DNA from: Planctomycetota bacterium | GTDB lineage: Bacteria > Planctomycetota > J058 > J103 | Assembly (NCBI GenBank): GCA_003694875.1 | Contig: RFJN01000415.1 | Span: forward strand, 1-7,250 | DNA: 7,250 nucleotides | Direction of reading: 5' to 3' | Shown: piece by piece, positions 6,433 to 7,250 of the stretch | Numbering within the stretch: the stretch's first letter is position 1 | How the letters are laid out: the number at the start of each line of letters is the position of its first letter | Position numbers and translations under genes: made by a program | The notes under the pieces: generated by a model | The model's input: the letters and a program-made list of their open reading frames with translations, nothing else | Told to the model about the DNA's origin: nothing | Database searches by the model: none

Positions 6433-6456
6433 AGGGGACGGCGCGCAGCGGCGGCG

Positions 6457-6930
6457 TCAGGGGGCGGAGGGAGGCTGCGGGTCGAGCTTCGCGTAGGCGA
6501 GCCGGGCCCGCTCGAGCCGCGCGCCCTCGAGCTGCGCACCGCGCAGATCGGCGTCGCGCAGATCGGCCTCTCGCAGATCGGCCTCGCGCAGATCCGCCCC
6601 GCGCAGGATCGCCTCGGCGAGATCGGCCCCGCGCAGGTCGGCGCCGCGCAGATCGGCGCCGTCGAGGCGCGCGAGCCGCAGGTCGGCGCCGCGCAGGTCG
6701 GCCCGCTGCAGATCGGCGGTCATGAGTTCGGCGCTGCGCAGGTCGGCCTCGCGCAGATCGGCCGCAGCCAGCCGCGCCCGCGCGAGGCGCACGAACGGCA
6801 GCGACTGCCCGCGCAGACACACCCCCGCGAGGTCGACGGGCTTTGGCGCGGCCGCACGCACCCGGCGCACGAGTTCGGCGACCGGCAGCGGCTCGGGGCT
6901 GGCGTCGGAAGAAGGGGCGGAGCCGGTCAT
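6457..6930 (-). CDS. Pentapeptide-repeat protein
   Basis: A 157-residue protein made almost entirely of A(D/N)LxX quintets, predicted to fold into a right-handed quadrilateral beta-helix. Central leucines occur every five residues from L34 to L149 with no break, which gives 24 quintets, or about six coils. Common units are GADLR, EADLR and RADLR. The first 31 residues are a Pro/Ala-rich, partly charged tail, and the last six are PQPPSAP-like. There is no signal peptide or membrane segment, so it is probably cytoplasmic. Some family members mimic DNA and protect gyrase (Qnr, MfpA), but most have no known role and no such role is claimed here. The start ATG at 6928-6930 has only a weak Shine-Dalgarno. 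It is divergent from the zinc-ribbon gene and upstream of the ligase operon on the same strand, with its own 3' hairpin. Confidence 0.9.
   Translation of the reverse strand: MTGSAPSSDASPEPLPVAELVRRVRAAAPKPVDLAGVCLRGQSLPFVRLARARLAAADLREADLRSAELMTADLQRADLRGADLRLARLDGADLRGADLRGADLAEAILRGADLREADLREADLRDADLRGAQLEGARLERARLAYAKLDPQPPSAP
6478..6837 (-). repeat. 15-bp tandem coding repeat (24 units)
   Basis: This is the DNA counterpart of the pentapeptide helix. On the plus strand it appears as a recurring 15-bp unit built around GCGCAGATCGGC and its variants. It codes for residues 32-151. It is degenerate enough to be an ancient protein repeat rather than a recent microsatellite expansion. Confidence 0.85.
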
Positions 6931-6992
6931 GGCGCAATTCCCGCGGGCGGCGGCGCGCGGTGTGCGCGGCGCATGGTCGCCTCAGGCGTGTG

Positions 6993-6998
6993 ATTGTA
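6993..6998 (-). promoter_or_regulatory. Candidate -10 box of the pentapeptide gene
   Basis: TACAAT on the minus strand matches 5 of 6 bases of the sigma70 -10 consensus, rare in such GC-rich DNA, and would start transcription about 55 nt before the ATG. No good -35 lies 16-18 bp upstream, so it may need an activator or may be incidental. Confidence 0.35.
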
Positions 6999-7079
6999 GC
7001 GCCCCGGGCAAGCCGGTGCACTTGACTGGCGTGCTACCGTGTAGCGGCCCGCGGTGTCGGGCCTGCGACGAGGTGGTGC

Positions 7080-7085
7080 AGGAGG
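7080..7085 (+). promoter_or_regulatory. Ribosome binding site of the zinc-ribbon gene
   Basis: AGGAGG ends 8 nt before the ATG at 7094. It supports that start and shows the cut-off right-hand frame is a real gene. Confidence 0.7.
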
Positions 7086-7093
7086 GCGGTGGC

Positions 7094-7250
7094 ATGCGCG
7101 TGACGTGTCCGGAGTGCGGGACGGCGGGCAGGCTGCCCGAACCACCCTCGAGCCCGATCCGCTGCCCTCGCTGCCGCCACCGCTGGCTTCCTGAACCCGA
7201 GACCCGTCCCGAGCCCGCCGCGGCCGCTCGCGGTGGCGGGCGCGCCTCGC
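7094..7250 (+). CDS. Zinc-ribbon (MJ0042-type) protein, N-terminal fragment
   Basis: Fifty-two codons are visible before the right edge. The protein begins MRVTCPECG and carries two CxxC pairs, C5/C8 and C24/C27, in the arrangement C-x2-C-x15-C-x2-C, followed by RHRW. This matches the MJ0042-type zinc ribbon found at the N-terminus of diverse bacterial proteins. After residue 32 the sequence turns into a Pro/Ala/Glu-rich linker, so the functional domain lies beyond the window. The start is supported by AGGAGG upstream. It is divergent from the pentapeptide gene. The function cannot be given. Confidence 0.75.
   Translation, partial: MRVTCPECGTAGRLPEPPSSPIRCPRCRHRWLPEPETRPEPAAAARGGGRAS

Larger units (their letters stand above)
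6931..7093. other. Divergent intergenic region between pentapeptide and zinc-ribbon genes
   Basis: These 163 bp hold the 5' signals of both flanking genes. It contains a -10-like TACAAT on the minus strand, a TTGACT hexamer on the plus strand at 7022-7027 without a well-spaced -10, a 13-bp palindrome at 7033-7045, and a repeated TGTAGCG motif at 6995 and 7040. No gene is seen. Confidence 0.5.

Noticed and set aside
6478..6837. Regular short repeats resembling a CRISPR or satellite array
   Set aside because: The period is a continuous 15 bp with no spacers and encodes an in-frame pentapeptide beta-helix.
7022..7045. TTGACT with a downstream -10 as promoter for the zinc-ribbon gene
   Set aside because: The hexamer is a good -35, but the A/T-containing candidates downstream (TACCGT at 7035, TGTAGC at 7040) lie only 7 and 12 bp away, too close for sigma70.

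Overview
The window is very GC-rich DNA with strong third-position G/C bias, which keeps long open frames on the strand opposite most genes. The gene types fit a high-GC proteobacterium, possibly a gammaproteobacterium: an FdhD sulfurtransferase, thioredoxin 2 with its zinc finger, a PuuA-like gamma-glutamyl ligase operon and an MJ0042-type zinc ribbon. No phage, transposon, rRNA, tRNA or CRISPR signature is visible. Taxonomy is inference only.

Layout. (1) 1-314, minus: the N-terminal part of fdhD, running off the left edge. (2) 458-907, plus: trxC, divergent from fdhD across 143 bp. (3) 908-1137: a gene-free spacer between convergent transcription units, holding an unusual cluster of inverted repeats. 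(4) 1138-6341, minus: a compact five-gene operon. In transcription order it encodes a glutamine-synthetase-family ligase, an iron-type alcohol dehydrogenase, a class I amidotransferase-type gamma-glutamyl hydrolase, an aldehyde dehydrogenase and a small SLOG/TIGR00725-type nucleotide-binding protein. The first two genes are 14 nt apart. The other three junctions are ATGA or GTGA overlaps of 4 nt. A sigma70-like promoter lies just upstream of the ligase. (5) 6457-6930, minus: a pentapeptide-repeat protein with 24 quintets in unbroken register. (6) 7094-7250, plus: the N-terminus of a zinc-ribbon protein running off the right edge, divergent from the pentapeptide gene.

How the genes fit together. 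The operon reads as a gamma-glutamylated catabolic route. The ligase would attach glutamate to an amine, the ADH would oxidise a hydroxyl to an aldehyde, the ALDH would oxidise that to an acid, and the hydrolase would release glutamate. Unlike the classical Puu putrescine pathway, no PuuB-type FAD amine oxidase, GABA transaminase or transporter lies in the window, and an iron-type ADH sits where PuuB would be expected. An amino alcohol such as ethanolamine is therefore a better substrate guess than a diamine, with glutamate plus glycine as products in the ethanolamine case. The SLOG protein as the last coupled gene is unexplained and is the most novel component. The rest of the window looks like ordinary housekeeping or accessory content.
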